DNA from: Mycobacterium triplex
GTDB taxonomy: Bacteria > Actinomycetota > Actinomycetes > Mycobacteriales > Mycobacteriaceae
Direction of reading: 5' to 3'
Length of the DNA stretch: 64,000 bases
Assembly (NCBI RefSeq): GCF_000689255.1
Contig: NZ_HG964446.1
Coordinates: 3,888,734-3,952,733, forward strand
This document shows positions 42,584 through 50,769 of the stretch, piece after piece (position 1 is the stretch's first letter; every line of letters starts with the position of its first letter). The notes beneath the pieces were generated by a model, which did no database searches, was not told the origin of the DNA, and saw only the letters and a list, made by a program, of their open reading frames with translations. The position numbers and the translations under genes are program-made.

Positions 42584-43507
42584 CAGCGCGGCCACCAATG
42601 CGGCGGCGCCCAGCTGCACGATCCGCGACAGCGCCACCGCGCGGCGCAGATCGGCCGCCGCGGGTGCTCGCCCGTCGCCGAGGGTGGGGCGGATCTGCAG
42701 CTCGTGGCGATACTGCGTGGGCCCGCCCAGCCGCACCCGCAGCGCCCCGGCAAACGCCGCTTCGACGACGCCGGCGTTTGGACTGGGATGGCGGGTCGCG
42801 TCGCGGCGCCAGGCCCGGGCCGCACCCAACGGTGAACCGCCGACCAGCGCCGCGCATGCCACCACCAGTGCCGCCGTCACCCGGGCCGCGACGTAGTTCG
42901 CTGCGTCGTCCAATCGTGCTGCGGCCCAACCGAATCGGATATAGCGCGGGGAGCGGTAGCCGATCATCGCGTCCAGCGTGTTGATCGCGCGGTACATCAG
43001 CGCGCCCGGCACTCCGCCCGCGACCGCCCACAGCAGCGGCGCCACCTGCGCGTCAGAGGTGTTCTCCGCGACGGATTCCACCGCGGCGCGGGTCAGCCCC
43101 GGGCCGTCCAGCCGGGCCGGATCGCGTCCACACAGCGACGGCAGCAGCCGGCGCGCGGCCTCGATGTCGTTGCGGTCGAGCAGCCGCGCCATCTCCAGGC
43201 CGGTGCGCGCCAACGACGTTCCGCCCAGCGCGACCCAGGTGGCCGTGGCGCTGGCGGCGATCGTCAGCAGCGGGTTGCGGCGTGCGGCGGCCTGCTGCAC
43301 GGCCGTGCCGAGCAGCCCCACCGTGCCGACCGCAAGGCTCACGTGCAGCGCGCCGGCGATCTTCGCGTCGCGGTAGGTGAACTGCTCGAGCTTGGCGGCG
43401 GCCTGGCCGAACGCCGCGACGGGATGGCCTCTTTTCGGGTCTCCCAGCGCGAGGTCGGCCAGGCAGCCGGCCAGCACACCGGCGATCCGGATCCGCGTCG
43501 CAATCAT
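42560..43507 (-). CDS. cobD: CobD, adenosylcobinamide-phosphate synthase
   Basis: This 315-residue membrane protein attaches the aminopropanol (phosphate) arm to adenosylcobyric acid. The N-terminus IRIAGVLAGCLADLALGDPKRGHPVAAFGQ is characteristic. ESVAENTSDAQVAPLLWAVAGGVPGALMYRAINTLDAMIGY is the family core. Several hydrophobic helices are present. The last residues (SSVSWRR) and stop are encoded by a dispersed repeat element, so the C-terminus may differ from relatives. CobC at 38.3 kb acts at the same step. Confidence 0.93.
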   Translation of the reverse strand: MIATRIRIAGVLAGCLADLALGDPKRGHPVAAFGQAAAKLEQFTYRDAKIAGALHVSLAVGTVGLLGTAVQQAAARRNPLLTIAASATATWVALGGTSLARTGLEMARLLDRNDIEAARRLLPSLCGRDPARLDGPGLTRAAVESVAENTSDAQVAPLLWAVAGGVPGALMYRAINTLDAMIGYRSPRYIRFGWAAARLDDAANYVAARVTAALVVACAALVGGSPLGAARAWRRDATRHPSPNAGVVEAAFAGALRVRLGGPTQYRHELQIRPTLGDGRAPAAADLRRAVALSRIVQLGAAALVAALSSVSWRR

Positions 43508-43545
43508 TTCGGCAGCGTCTCACACGCTCGGCACGGACCTGCTTG

Positions 43546-43635
43546 CTAGGCGATCGACACGACGATCAGCACCGCAGCCACGACGGCGATCGCGGCCAGC
43601 ACCCACCACAGCAGCGAGGACGTATCCAGGTCCAT
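43546..43635 (-). CDS. 29-residue single-pass membrane microprotein (candidate)
   Basis: A short ORF upstream of cobD, reading in the same direction, starts at ATG 43635 (MDLDTSSLLWWVLAAIAVVA) and stops at TAG 43546. After an acidic N-terminus it is one uninterrupted hydrophobic helix of about 22 residues. No strong ribosome site is seen, which lowers confidence. The clean transmembrane pattern in this frame is unlike a random ORF. Confidence 0.5.
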   Translation of the reverse strand: MDLDTSSLLWWVLAAIAVVAAVLIVVSIA

Positions 43636-43702
43636 GAGTCCCAGCGTGCCCACTTTCGGCGGGAACTAACGTCCGGGCCGCCGACGTGGTCTACTCGCCT
43701 AT

Positions 43703-44515
43703 ATGAAGCCCGTGACACGGGTCGCCGACCTGCTCAACGCGGCAGCACCGCTGCTGCCCGCCGCGAACGTGATCATGCAGCTGTCGTTGCCGGGCGTCGG
43801 TTACGGCGTGCTGGAGAGCCCGGTGGACAGCGGCAATGTCTACAAGCATCCGTTCAAGCGGGCCCGCACCACCGGCACCTATCTCGCGGTGGCGACCATC
43901 GGGACCGAGTCCGACCGGGAGCTGATCCGCAATGCCGTCGACGTCGCACACCGCCAGGTGCGGTCCACGTCATCCAGCCCGGTGTCCTACAACGCCTTCG
44001 ACCCGAAACTGCAGCTGTGGGTGGCCGCCTGCCTGTACCGCTACTTCGTCGATCAGCACGAGTTCCTGCATGGCCCACTCGACGAGGCCAGCGCCGAGGC
44101 GGTCTATCGCGACGCCAAGCGGCTGGGTACGACGTTGCAGGTGCCCGAGCGGATGTGGCCGCCGGACCTCGTCGCGTTCGACGAGTACTGGAAGCGTTCG
44201 CTCGACGAGCTGCGCATCGATCCGCCGGTGCGCGAGCATCTGCACGGCGTGGCCGCAATGGCGTTTCTGCCCTGGCCGCTGCGCGTGCTGGCCGGTCCGC
44301 TCAACCTGTTCGCGACGACGGGGTTCTTGGCCCCGGAGTTTCGGGCGATGATGCAGCTGGACTGGTCGCAGCGTCAGCAGCGCCGGTTCGAGCGGCTGTT
44401 GTCCGCGCTGCGGCTGGCCGATCTGTTCATTCCGCACCGCGCATGGATCCTCGGGTATCAGCTTTACTTGTGGGACATGCGATTTCGGGCGCGCCGCGGC
44501 TGGCGGATCGTCTAG
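43703..44515 (+). CDS. DUF2236 / MpaB-like oxygenase family protein (Rv2237 type)
   Basis: This 270-residue protein has the family's conserved pattern: GVLESPVDSGNVYKHPFKRARTTGTYL, WVAACLYRYFVDQHEFLHGPL and MAFLPWPLRVLAGPLNLF. Members are heme-dependent rubber-oxygenase relatives or mycophenolic acid synthesis MpaB'-like proteins; the substrate is unknown here. The start is ATG 43703. Its stop is directly followed by the SDR gene start. Confidence 0.82.
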   Translation: MKPVTRVADLLNAAAPLLPAANVIMQLSLPGVGYGVLESPVDSGNVYKHPFKRARTTGTYLAVATIGTESDRELIRNAVDVAHRQVRSTSSSPVSYNAFDPKLQLWVAACLYRYFVDQHEFLHGPLDEASAEAVYRDAKRLGTTLQVPERMWPPDLVAFDEYWKRSLDELRIDPPVREHLHGVAAMAFLPWPLRVLAGPLNLFATTGFLAPEFRAMMQLDWSQRQQRRFERLLSALRLADLFIPHRAWILGYQLYLWDMRFRARRGWRIV

Positions 44516-45289
44516 ATGGGCCGTCTTGAAGGCAAGGTCGCCATCATCACCGGCGCCGGCTCCGGCATCGGGTGGGCGGCGGCCAACCGATTCGCCGACG
44601 AAGGAGCCCGCGTCGTGTGTGCCGACATCAGCGGCTGCGAGAACGACATCGCCGAGCGGCTCGGTGACGTCGCCGTGCCGGTGCATGTCGACGTCACGAA
44701 CGGCGCCGACGTCCAACACATGGTCGCCACCGCCGTCGACCGATTCGGTCGGGTCGATGTACTGCTGAACAACGCCGGGTTCGGCGGGCCGCACCTGGCC
44801 CTGGCCGACACCGACGAAGCGCTGTTCGACAAGATCCTGGCGATCAATCTCAAGGGCGTGTTCCTCGGCATGAAATACGCGATCCCGACCATGCTGGATA
44901 ACGGTGGCGGGGCGATCGTCAACACCGCCTCGGCGTCCGGGCTGGTCGGGTGGAAAGGGTTGTCGTGCTACGCCGCGGCCAAGGCGGCGGTGGTGCAGAT
45001 GACGAAATCCGCGGCGCTGGACTACGCCAAGACGAACGTGCGCATCAACGCGATCTGTCCCGGCATGACCTACACCGGTCTGGCCGGAGCCAAACCCGAC
45101 GACGAAGTACCGCCGGGTGGTTATCTGCCGACGCCGATGGCCCGCTGGGGCGAGCCCGCCGAATTAGCCGCCGCCGCACTGTTTCTCGCCAGCGACGAGG
45201 CGTCGTTCGTCACCGGCGCCGCGCTGGCCGTCGACGGTGGCTACTCGGCCAGCGGCCCGATGCTCGCCGCGCGTAAGGTCAAGCCATGA
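44516..45289 (+). CDS. Short-chain dehydrogenase/reductase
   Basis: This 257-residue classical SDR has TGAGSGIGWAAANRFADEG (cofactor loop, residues 13-31), LNNAGFGG, the serine in NTASASGL, and YAAAK for the catalytic Tyr-Lys pair; SFVTGAALAVDGGYSA closes the fold. The ATG immediately follows the DUF2236 stop and its own stop overlaps the VOC gene, so the three are one operon. Confidence 0.92.
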   Translation: MGRLEGKVAIITGAGSGIGWAAANRFADEGARVVCADISGCENDIAERLGDVAVPVHVDVTNGADVQHMVATAVDRFGRVDVLLNNAGFGGPHLALADTDEALFDKILAINLKGVFLGMKYAIPTMLDNGGGAIVNTASASGLVGWKGLSCYAAAKAAVVQMTKSAALDYAKTNVRINAICPGMTYTGLAGAKPDDEVPPGGYLPTPMARWGEPAELAAAALFLASDEASFVTGAALAVDGGYSASGPMLAARKVKP

Positions 45290-45687
45290 CCTTCCCGGCA
45301 ATTAACCACGTTGCGGTCACGGTGCGCGATGTCGCAGTCAGCGGGCCGTGGTATCGCCGCCTTTTCGACACCGACCCGCTCGCCGACGAGCACGACGCCG
45401 AGGCCGGCTACCGGCATCAGGTGTGGCTGCTGAACGGCGGTACCTTGTTCGGCATCCACCAACACGATCGCGGCGCCCCCGACGAGGATTTCAGCGAGCA
45501 CCGCGTCGGCCTGGATCACGTCGCATTCGGCTGCGCCAACCGCGCCGAGCTGGAGACTTGGGTCACGCGGCTGAACGAGCTGGGCATCGCGCACGGCGGC
45601 ATCGTGGATGCGGACTACGGGTCAGGCCTGAGCTTCCGCGACCCCGACGGTATTGCCTTGGAGTTCTTCGCCCTGCCGGCGTCCTAG
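45286..45687 (+). CDS. VOC (glyoxalase/bleomycin-resistance) family protein
   Basis: This 133-residue protein has one VOC module pair: INHVAVTVRDVAVSGPWYRRLF (metal-binding His), GLDHVAFGCANRAELETWVTRL, and FRDPDGIALEFFALP with the metal-binding Glu. It may be a lyase, isomerase or dioxygenase. ATG 45286 overlaps the SDR stop (ATGA). Its TAG stop lies in the first copy of a 24-base direct repeat. Confidence 0.88.
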   Translation: MTFPAINHVAVTVRDVAVSGPWYRRLFDTDPLADEHDAEAGYRHQVWLLNGGTLFGIHQHDRGAPDEDFSEHRVGLDHVAFGCANRAELETWVTRLNELGIAHGGIVDADYGSGLSFRDPDGIALEFFALPAS

Positions 45688-45794
45688 CGCACCGTCGCCC
45701 GGTCATCGAAATCGACGCGAGCGCGGAAAAGTGCGAGAAGCGGACACGCTGACGTCGATCTCGATGCGCCGCCGGCGTCCTAGCGCACCGTCGC
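45675..45794. repeat. 24-base direct repeat at the ends of two convergent genes, with hairpin between
   Basis: Identical 24-base copies occupy 45675-45698 and 45771-45794 (core GCCGGCGTCCTAGCGCACCG). The CTAG in copy 1 supplies the TAG stop of the VOC gene. The CTAG in copy 2 supplies the TAG stop of the oppositely oriented epoxide hydrolase gene. Between them CGAAATCGACG and CGTCGATCTCG (about 45707-45763) form a near-perfect 11-bp stem that may terminate transcription. Confidence 0.8.
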
Positions 45795-46892
45795 GAAGAA
45801 CGCGCGGACGTCGTCGACGAACAACTCGGGTTGTTCGAACGCGGCGAAGTGACCGCCGCGCGGCATGTCGGTCCAGTGCGTGATGTTGTAGTTCGGCTCG
45901 CACCACGTCCGCGGTGACTTCAGCAGTTCACCGGGGAAAGCGGCTATGCCGGTGGGCAATTCGACGCGACCTCCCCCGCCCCAGACGCTGAAGCTCTCCC
46001 AGTACAGGCGAGCCGACGACGCGGCCGTGTTGGTCACCCAGTACACCATCACGTTGTCGAGCAGTTCGTCTCGGCTGACCGCGTTCTCCGGGTGACCGTC
46101 GCAATCGGCCCAGTCCCAGAACTTCTCGACGATCCACGCCAGTTGTCCGACGGGCGAGTCGGCCAGGCCGTAGCCGAGGGTCTGCGGCCGAGTGGACTGC
46201 TGCTTGGAGTAGCCGGTGCCCCACTTGCGGTGGTTGGCCAGCGCGGCCAGGGCCGCCTTCTCCTCCTCGGTCGGGTTGTCGAGGTTGCCCGGACGACCGA
46301 TCGGCATGTTCAGGTGAATCCCCGCGCAGTGGCCGCCGTTTCGGCCGATCTGCGTGGTGACCGCCGCACCCCAATCCCCGCCCTGCGCGCCGTAGCGGTC
46401 GTAGCCGAGGCGCAACATCAGGTCCTCCCAGGCCGCCGCGGTCTTCTCCACGCCCCACCCGGTGCGGGTGGGCTTGCCGGAGAAGCCGTATCCGGGCAGC
46501 GACGGACACACGACGTGGAAAGCGTCCTCGCCACGCCCGGACGCCGGGTTGGTCAGCGGCTCGATCACCTTGTGGAACTCCACAATTGAGCCCGGCCAGC
46601 CATGCGTGATCACCAGCGGGAACGCTTCGGAATGCGGGGATCGCTGGTGAATGAAATGAATGTCCAGCCCGTCGATGTCGGTGACGAACTGGTCGAAGCG
46701 GTTGAGCGCGGCCTCACGTGACCGCCAGTCGTAGTCGTTGGCCCAGTACTCGGCCAGTTCGCGGGTGTAGGCCAGCGGAATGCCCTGACTCCAGTCGTCC
46801 ACACATTCGGCTTCCGGCCATCGGGTGCGCGCGAGGCGCGACCGCAGATCGTCGAGTACGTCGTCGGAAACGTCGATTCGAAACGGCTTCAC
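45780..46892 (-). CDS. Epoxide hydrolase (EPHX1-like, EHN domain)
   Basis: This 370-residue protein has an N-terminal EHN domain (KPFRIDVSDDVLDDLRSRLARTRWPE) and an alpha/beta-hydrolase core. The core has LVITHGWPGSIVEFHKVIEPL (HGWPGS oxyanion motif), AQGGDWGAAVTTQIG (nucleophile Asp) and PRGGHFAAFEQPELF (His). It would open epoxides to diols. GTG 46892 starts just before the EHN domain; the frame is open to 47006. It converges with the VOC gene. Confidence 0.9.
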   Translation of the reverse strand: MKPFRIDVSDDVLDDLRSRLARTRWPEAECVDDWSQGIPLAYTRELAEYWANDYDWRSREAALNRFDQFVTDIDGLDIHFIHQRSPHSEAFPLVITHGWPGSIVEFHKVIEPLTNPASGRGEDAFHVVCPSLPGYGFSGKPTRTGWGVEKTAAAWEDLMLRLGYDRYGAQGGDWGAAVTTQIGRNGGHCAGIHLNMPIGRPGNLDNPTEEEKAALAALANHRKWGTGYSKQQSTRPQTLGYGLADSPVGQLAWIVEKFWDWADCDGHPENAVSRDELLDNVMVYWVTNTAASSARLYWESFSVWGGGGRVELPTGIAAFPGELLKSPRTWCEPNYNITHWTDMPRGGHFAAFEQPELFVDDVRAFFATVR

Positions 46893-46986
46893 GCGTTCAT
46901 AGTGCCGCCGTGGGTGAACCGGCCGACAGCCGCCCCACCGGGCCGCCTCTCTTACTGTTTCCTTAATATTTGGTAGCGTGTCCGCC

Positions 46987-47400
46987 ATGGCCGAAGCGAT
47001 CGCCACCGGCGCGAGGCGTCACCTGCGCCCCGGTGTCGACGCCGCCGCGGCATACCGCACGGTGCAGCGCCGCGCAGCCCAAGCGGTTCGACGCCCTCAC
47101 ACACGAGCACGATATCCGCGCGGCGCTGGGCGAATCCGGTTCTCGCACAGCGGATCCGGCATTCGCGGTGGCCGCCAACTGACGACTCCGACGACGGGCA
47201 CCATCCAACTCGGCGACCCCGCCAAGTCCCCCGGCGCAATCACGGTGCAGCTCAGCGATTTCGAGGCGCTGCGGGCCTTCGGCGGACGACGCAGCCGCCG
47301 TCAGCTGTCGGACCTGCCCTGGGTGGGAGACGCCGGATCGCTGTTATCGATCTTCCACACAGCGGCGGTGCGTCCGCCGGCCGACGATCTCCCCGAATAG
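46987..47400 (+). pseudogene. Decayed maleylpyruvate isomerase / mycothiol-dependent family gene
   Basis: Three fragments lie in two frames. An N-terminal start (MAEAIATGARRHLRPGVDAA) and the C-terminal part (ITVQLSDFEALRAFGGRRS, then RRQLSDLPWVGD) share frame 1. The middle piece FDALTHEHDIRAALGE is in frame 2 and ends at a stop near 47182. HEHDIR and FEALR-GGRR are typical of the mycothiol-dependent maleylpyruvate isomerase-like family, normally about 200-250 residues; most of the N-terminal DinB-like bundle is missing. A deletion plus frameshifts explains this. Confidence 0.65.
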
Positions 47401-47434
47401 AGCGGGCTGCTGGTCGGGTTGGCACTGCCCGGTC

Positions 47435-48307
47435 TCACGGTGCGACCCTGATGTACCCGGGCGCCTTCGGTGGCGAAGTCGGCGGAGGCGGTGGCGCCGC
47501 CGGCGAGGGTGGCGGCGACGGCGGCAACTGTTGCGGAGGCGGCGGCTCCTGTGGCGGAGGCGGCTCCTGTTGCGGAGGCGGCGGCGGCTCCTGCGGCGCG
47601 GGCGGCAACTGTTGCGGAGGCGCAGGCAACTGTTGCGGAGGCGGCGGCTCCTCTGGCGGAGACGCAGGCAAACGTTGAGGTAACGGCTGCTGTGGTCGAG
47701 GCGGTGCCGCGATCGGCGGCGGTGGTGCCTGGAAGTGCGCCAACGGCGGTGGTTCGGGAATCGTCGGCGGCTCCGGATCGGCGATCCCTGCGGGGAGAAC
47801 AATTCCGATCAGCGAGACGGGCGCGCTGCCATGAACCTGAAAACCCGCCGGGCGAATGCCGTCGGCGGCCCGGTGGGTCGGCTCATTCCATCCCGCTTTG
47901 GGACGGGTGATGAGGACCGCGAGCTTGCTCTTGTCGTATGGGCAGTAGGCCCCCACTGCCGCAATGACGAAGCGCCCTTCGGTGCGTGTGAGGGGGCCGC
48001 GGGCGATTTGGCTCTGGGCCGGATCATCGCTCACGGCATTGTCAACCAAAGCGTCCACAACGCGGTTCGCAGGCGTGCCGTTATCCAGTGCCTGACAAAC
48101 CTTGTGAGCCGTCTCGACGAGGCTTGGCACGCCTGACACGGCGGGGACGCCTTCATCATCGAGAAGCGCCAGAAATTTGTCGTCGTTTGGGTCAGCCGCT
48201 GCTGCACCGCCGCGCAATATTGCAACGCCGCTGAGCAACGCGATGGCGGCAATCGAAATGCCGACATGGCTGGTAATGCCAGTGAATCTGGAGGTACCGG
48301 TCAACAT
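47435..48307 (-). CDS. Exported DUF732-type protein with long Pro/Gln-rich tail
   Basis: This 290-residue protein has an N-terminal signal/anchor helix (HVGISIAAIALLSGVAIL) followed by DPNDDKFLALLDDEGVPAVSG and a helical domain with two cysteines (AHKVCQALDN, AVGAYCPYDKS). It fits the mycobacterial DUF732 family of small exported proteins. Residues about 180-285 are a low-complexity PPPP/QQLP/EPPPP tail typical of wall-spanning proteins. ATG 48307 has GGAAG upstream and is preferred to TTG 48328. Confidence 0.78.
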   Translation of the reverse strand: MLTGTSRFTGITSHVGISIAAIALLSGVAILRGGAAAADPNDDKFLALLDDEGVPAVSGVPSLVETAHKVCQALDNGTPANRVVDALVDNAVSDDPAQSQIARGPLTRTEGRFVIAAVGAYCPYDKSKLAVLITRPKAGWNEPTHRAADGIRPAGFQVHGSAPVSLIGIVLPAGIADPEPPTIPEPPPLAHFQAPPPPIAAPPRPQQPLPQRLPASPPEEPPPPQQLPAPPQQLPPAPQEPPPPPQQEPPPPQEPPPPQQLPPSPPPSPAAPPPPPTSPPKAPGYIRVAP

Positions 48308-48747
48308 GAGAGGGCTTCCGTTCTGCAAGAGCCCGTCCCGACGGACTTCGGATAATCACCTAGGCCACAGGTGTGATCGCCTGCGGGTGTCGTCGTTGAC
48401 GGGCGCCGGATCCGTCTCTCAGGAGACATCGGTAGTAGGCGTCGTCCGGCGAAGACGCCGGTGGTCAATACTCTGAGCGATGTGCCGTCGGGCAAACGGA
48501 GATGATGGACGAAGTGAACTTCGTCCATCTCAATACATCCCAGCAGCCGCAGGACGATGCGCCTAGCAATCGCACTGCCGCTGGCCAACGACATAGCAAG
48601 ATCGTACCGCCGGCGCTCGGCGTTGGCTGGCTGTAAGTCCGAGCTGCGTGAAACATCAACTGAACGAGCGTCTTTCGACGCGACGGATCGGCTGGTTAGG
48701 GTGCTACAACACCGGCACAGCGCGACGATCTCGCCGAGTGAGACCCA
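48308..48747. other. Gene-poor interval with a 12-bp palindrome
   Basis: I see no convincing gene in this interval of about 440 bases. At 48504-48529 GATGGACGAAGT and ACTTCGTCCATC form a perfect 12-bp inverted repeat separated by two bases. A leftward frame through it reads MDEVHFVHHLRLPDG but lacks a supported start and family. The interval separates two leftward exported/cytosolic genes and may hold a promoter for the DUF732 gene. Confidence 0.5.
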
Positions 48748-49011
48748 TCACCACGCATCGCCGCCATCGGCGCGGTCGGCGCCCTTGACGCGCTCGGCCT
48801 CGGTAACCCGACGATCCGCTTCCTGAACCAACTTGTGGACGGCATCCATCAGCTCACGCATGTCTGCGCGCAATGCGTCGACCGCGGCATACAGATCGGC
48901 CTTGGTCGCCGGTTGATGCGCCGCCGATAGCGGCCCAACGGCAGCGCCCGCCTGGCCCGCGCGGGCGCTCTCAAAACCGGGTTGCTCGCTCACGCCCCCA
49001 GACAATGCCAT
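48748..49011 (-). CDS. Small coiled-coil protein
   Basis: This 87-residue ORF starts at ATG 49011 (MALSGGVSEQPGF). Its C-terminal half is a predicted amphipathic coiled coil (TKADLYAAVDALRADMRELM followed by DAVHKLVQEADRRVTEAERV). It lies 50 bases downstream of the glycosyltransferase in the same direction. GTG 48993 is another possible start. No family is recognised. Confidence 0.6.
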   Translation of the reverse strand: MALSGGVSEQPGFESARAGQAGAAVGPLSAAHQPATKADLYAAVDALRADMRELMDAVHKLVQEADRRVTEAERVKGADRADGGDAW

Positions 49012-49061
49012 ACCCCGGTCATTGGCAACAACGGTTCGCCTCGCGTTCATCCGAATGCCTA

Positions 49062-50189
49062 CTACGCAGGGCGGCCGGCCCCGGCAGCCTCTTCGAGGAG
49101 ATCGGCTGCCCTGGCGACGCTTTCGGCGGGTTCGGTCATCTTGGCGGCCAGCTCCCGGGCCCACCCGACGCGGTCCGGCTCCAGCATCGAACGCAGTCCG
49201 ATGACCAGCGAATCCGTTGTGGTGGAACGGAATTCGTGGCCGGAGCCGACTCCCAGCCGGGTGATCGCCGCCGCCCACACCGGTTGGTCGTCGGCCGCGT
49301 GCCACAGGATCAACGTCGGGATCCCGGCTCGCAGGCCGGCGGCCGTGGTCCCGGCGCCACCGTGGTGCACGACCGCGCGACAGGCCGGGAAGACGGCCGC
49401 GTGATTGACCGCGCTCACCAGCTTCACGTGGTCGGATCGCGTAACGCCGGATACGCCGCTGACCAACGCCCGCTCCCCCAACTGCGCGCAGGCCGCGGTG
49501 ATCATGGCGAGCGTCTCGGCGGGATTGGGCAATGTGATGGCGCCGCCGAAACCGAAGAAGATCGGCGGTGTGCCCGCGGCAATCCACGACAAGACCTCGG
49601 CGTCGGCGTCGGTCGGCAACGCCAGCGTCAGCGCACCGACAAAGGGGCGTCGCTTACCCTGCGCCGCCCATTCGGCCGCGAGGCCGGGAAAGCAGACCTC
49701 GTCATATGCCTGGATCTCCAACGGTTCTCGTGCGGGCGCGGCGACATCCGGCAAGCCCAGATCCCGACGTTGAGCCTGCTCGGCTTGCCGCGTCAGCGCC
49801 CCGATCACGCCACCCGTGATCGCGGGGTCGCCCGGGAAGAAGTGCAATGCCGCCTGCGGGATTCCGTAGTACTGCGCGACGTTTGCCGCCACCCGTTGCT
49901 CGCCCTTGCCCGTCACCAGCAGGTCGGCCCCGTCCGCCAGCGTTTTGAAGCCGGTGCTCCAGTCGGTCAGGATCTGAGTGACGCGGCGCGCGACGTCGTC
50001 CACTGCGCCCAGCGGCGTCGGATTCGTGCCGAACGGGACCGCGGCCAGCCCCGCCGACTCGACGAAGCCGAGCATCCAGGGCGGCACCGCCAGGCGCACG
50101 TCGTGCCCCCGGGCCCGCAGCTCGCGGGCGATCGCGGCGAACGGCTCGACATCGCCGCGGGTACCGTAGCCGGCCAGCACGAATTTCAC
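49062..50189 (-). CDS. GT1-family glycosyltransferase (glycolipid/sterol type)
   Basis: This GT-B enzyme of about 375 residues starts VKFVLAGYGTRGDVEPFAAIARELRARGHDV, the acceptor-domain signature of MGT/sterol glucosyltransferases. The donor site shows FFGFGGAITLPNPAETL and AVVHHGGAGTTAAGLRAGIPTLILWHAADQ-like residues. Related mycobacterial enzymes glycosylate glycopeptidolipids or phenolic lipids. GTG 50189 is taken as start, with TTG 50192 next to it. No other glycolipid genes adjoin it. Confidence 0.9.
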   Translation of the reverse strand: MKFVLAGYGTRGDVEPFAAIARELRARGHDVRLAVPPWMLGFVESAGLAAVPFGTNPTPLGAVDDVARRVTQILTDWSTGFKTLADGADLLVTGKGEQRVAANVAQYYGIPQAALHFFPGDPAITGGVIGALTRQAEQAQRRDLGLPDVAAPAREPLEIQAYDEVCFPGLAAEWAAQGKRRPFVGALTLALPTDADAEVLSWIAAGTPPIFFGFGGAITLPNPAETLAMITAACAQLGERALVSGVSGVTRSDHVKLVSAVNHAAVFPACRAVVHHGGAGTTAAGLRAGIPTLILWHAADDQPVWAAAITRLGVGSGHEFRSTTTDSLVIGLRSMLEPDRVGWARELAAKMTEPAESVARAADLLEEAAGAGRPA

Positions 50190-50320
50190 CAACGGAGCTT
50201 AAGGCGGCCAGGCGCGCACGTCGTCAGCCGAGGCGACGAAGCCGGCAGGAGCGTCGGCCCACCCGGGCTCGCCGTATCGCGAAAGGGCAAGTGGCACAAC
50301 GTGACCGCCAGGCCCGCAGG

Positions 50321-50623
50321 TCACCGGTCGGCCACGTCATCGACTGGCCAGCCGACTGCGGCCAATCGTCGCTTCACTCGCTCGGTGTCTTCTGGGGACG
50401 GCATTTCGTCGGTGAGCTTGGTGATCGCCACCCGCACGTCGTTGACGTCAATCGGCCTGTCGTTGCGAGAGATCACCGCCGCGGCGACAGCGATAACATC
50501 ATCGTCGGACAGGCGGCGGCGAAGCAACGCCAGCAGGGGGACATAGTCGCGCGTCGGAATGCCTTCGGGGTAGCCGGCACGCAGGAACCCGACAAATCGC
50601 ATCACCAAATCCGACAGCGTCAT
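50321..50623 (-). CDS. DUF3349 family protein
   Basis: This 100-residue protein starts at ATG 50623 (MTLSDLVMRFVGFLRAGYPEG) and continues DYVPLLALLRRRLSDDDVIAVAAAV and VDVNDVRVAITKLTDEMPSPED-type segments. These are characteristic of the small helical DUF3349 proteins of mycobacteria (such as Rv0543c). AGCGGGG precedes the start by six bases; the frame is open to 50722. The cellular role is unknown. Confidence 0.82.
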   Translation of the reverse strand: MTLSDLVMRFVGFLRAGYPEGIPTRDYVPLLALLRRRLSDDDVIAVAAAVISRNDRPIDVNDVRVAITKLTDEMPSPEDTERVKRRLAAVGWPVDDVADR

Positions 50624-50769
50624 CAACATCCCCGCTCTACGACTCCCTGGGCCAACAACCCTTTCCGGTCCCACCACGACTGCGGAACCCCTTTCACCCA
50701 TCAGAAACTCTCTGTTAATCATGCGTCCAACGGACCCACCGGCTGTACTTGGCCCCTTAAGGTTGCGAT

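Noticed and set aside
42560..43031. Possible genes inside the repeat region near cobD
   Set aside because: The open frames are made of repeat units or antisense cobD and show no protein character.
48873..50546. 557-residue plus-strand frame opposite the glycosyltransferase
   Set aside because: It is antisense to a gene with intact GT1 motifs and has shadow-like Arg/Gly/Pro composition.
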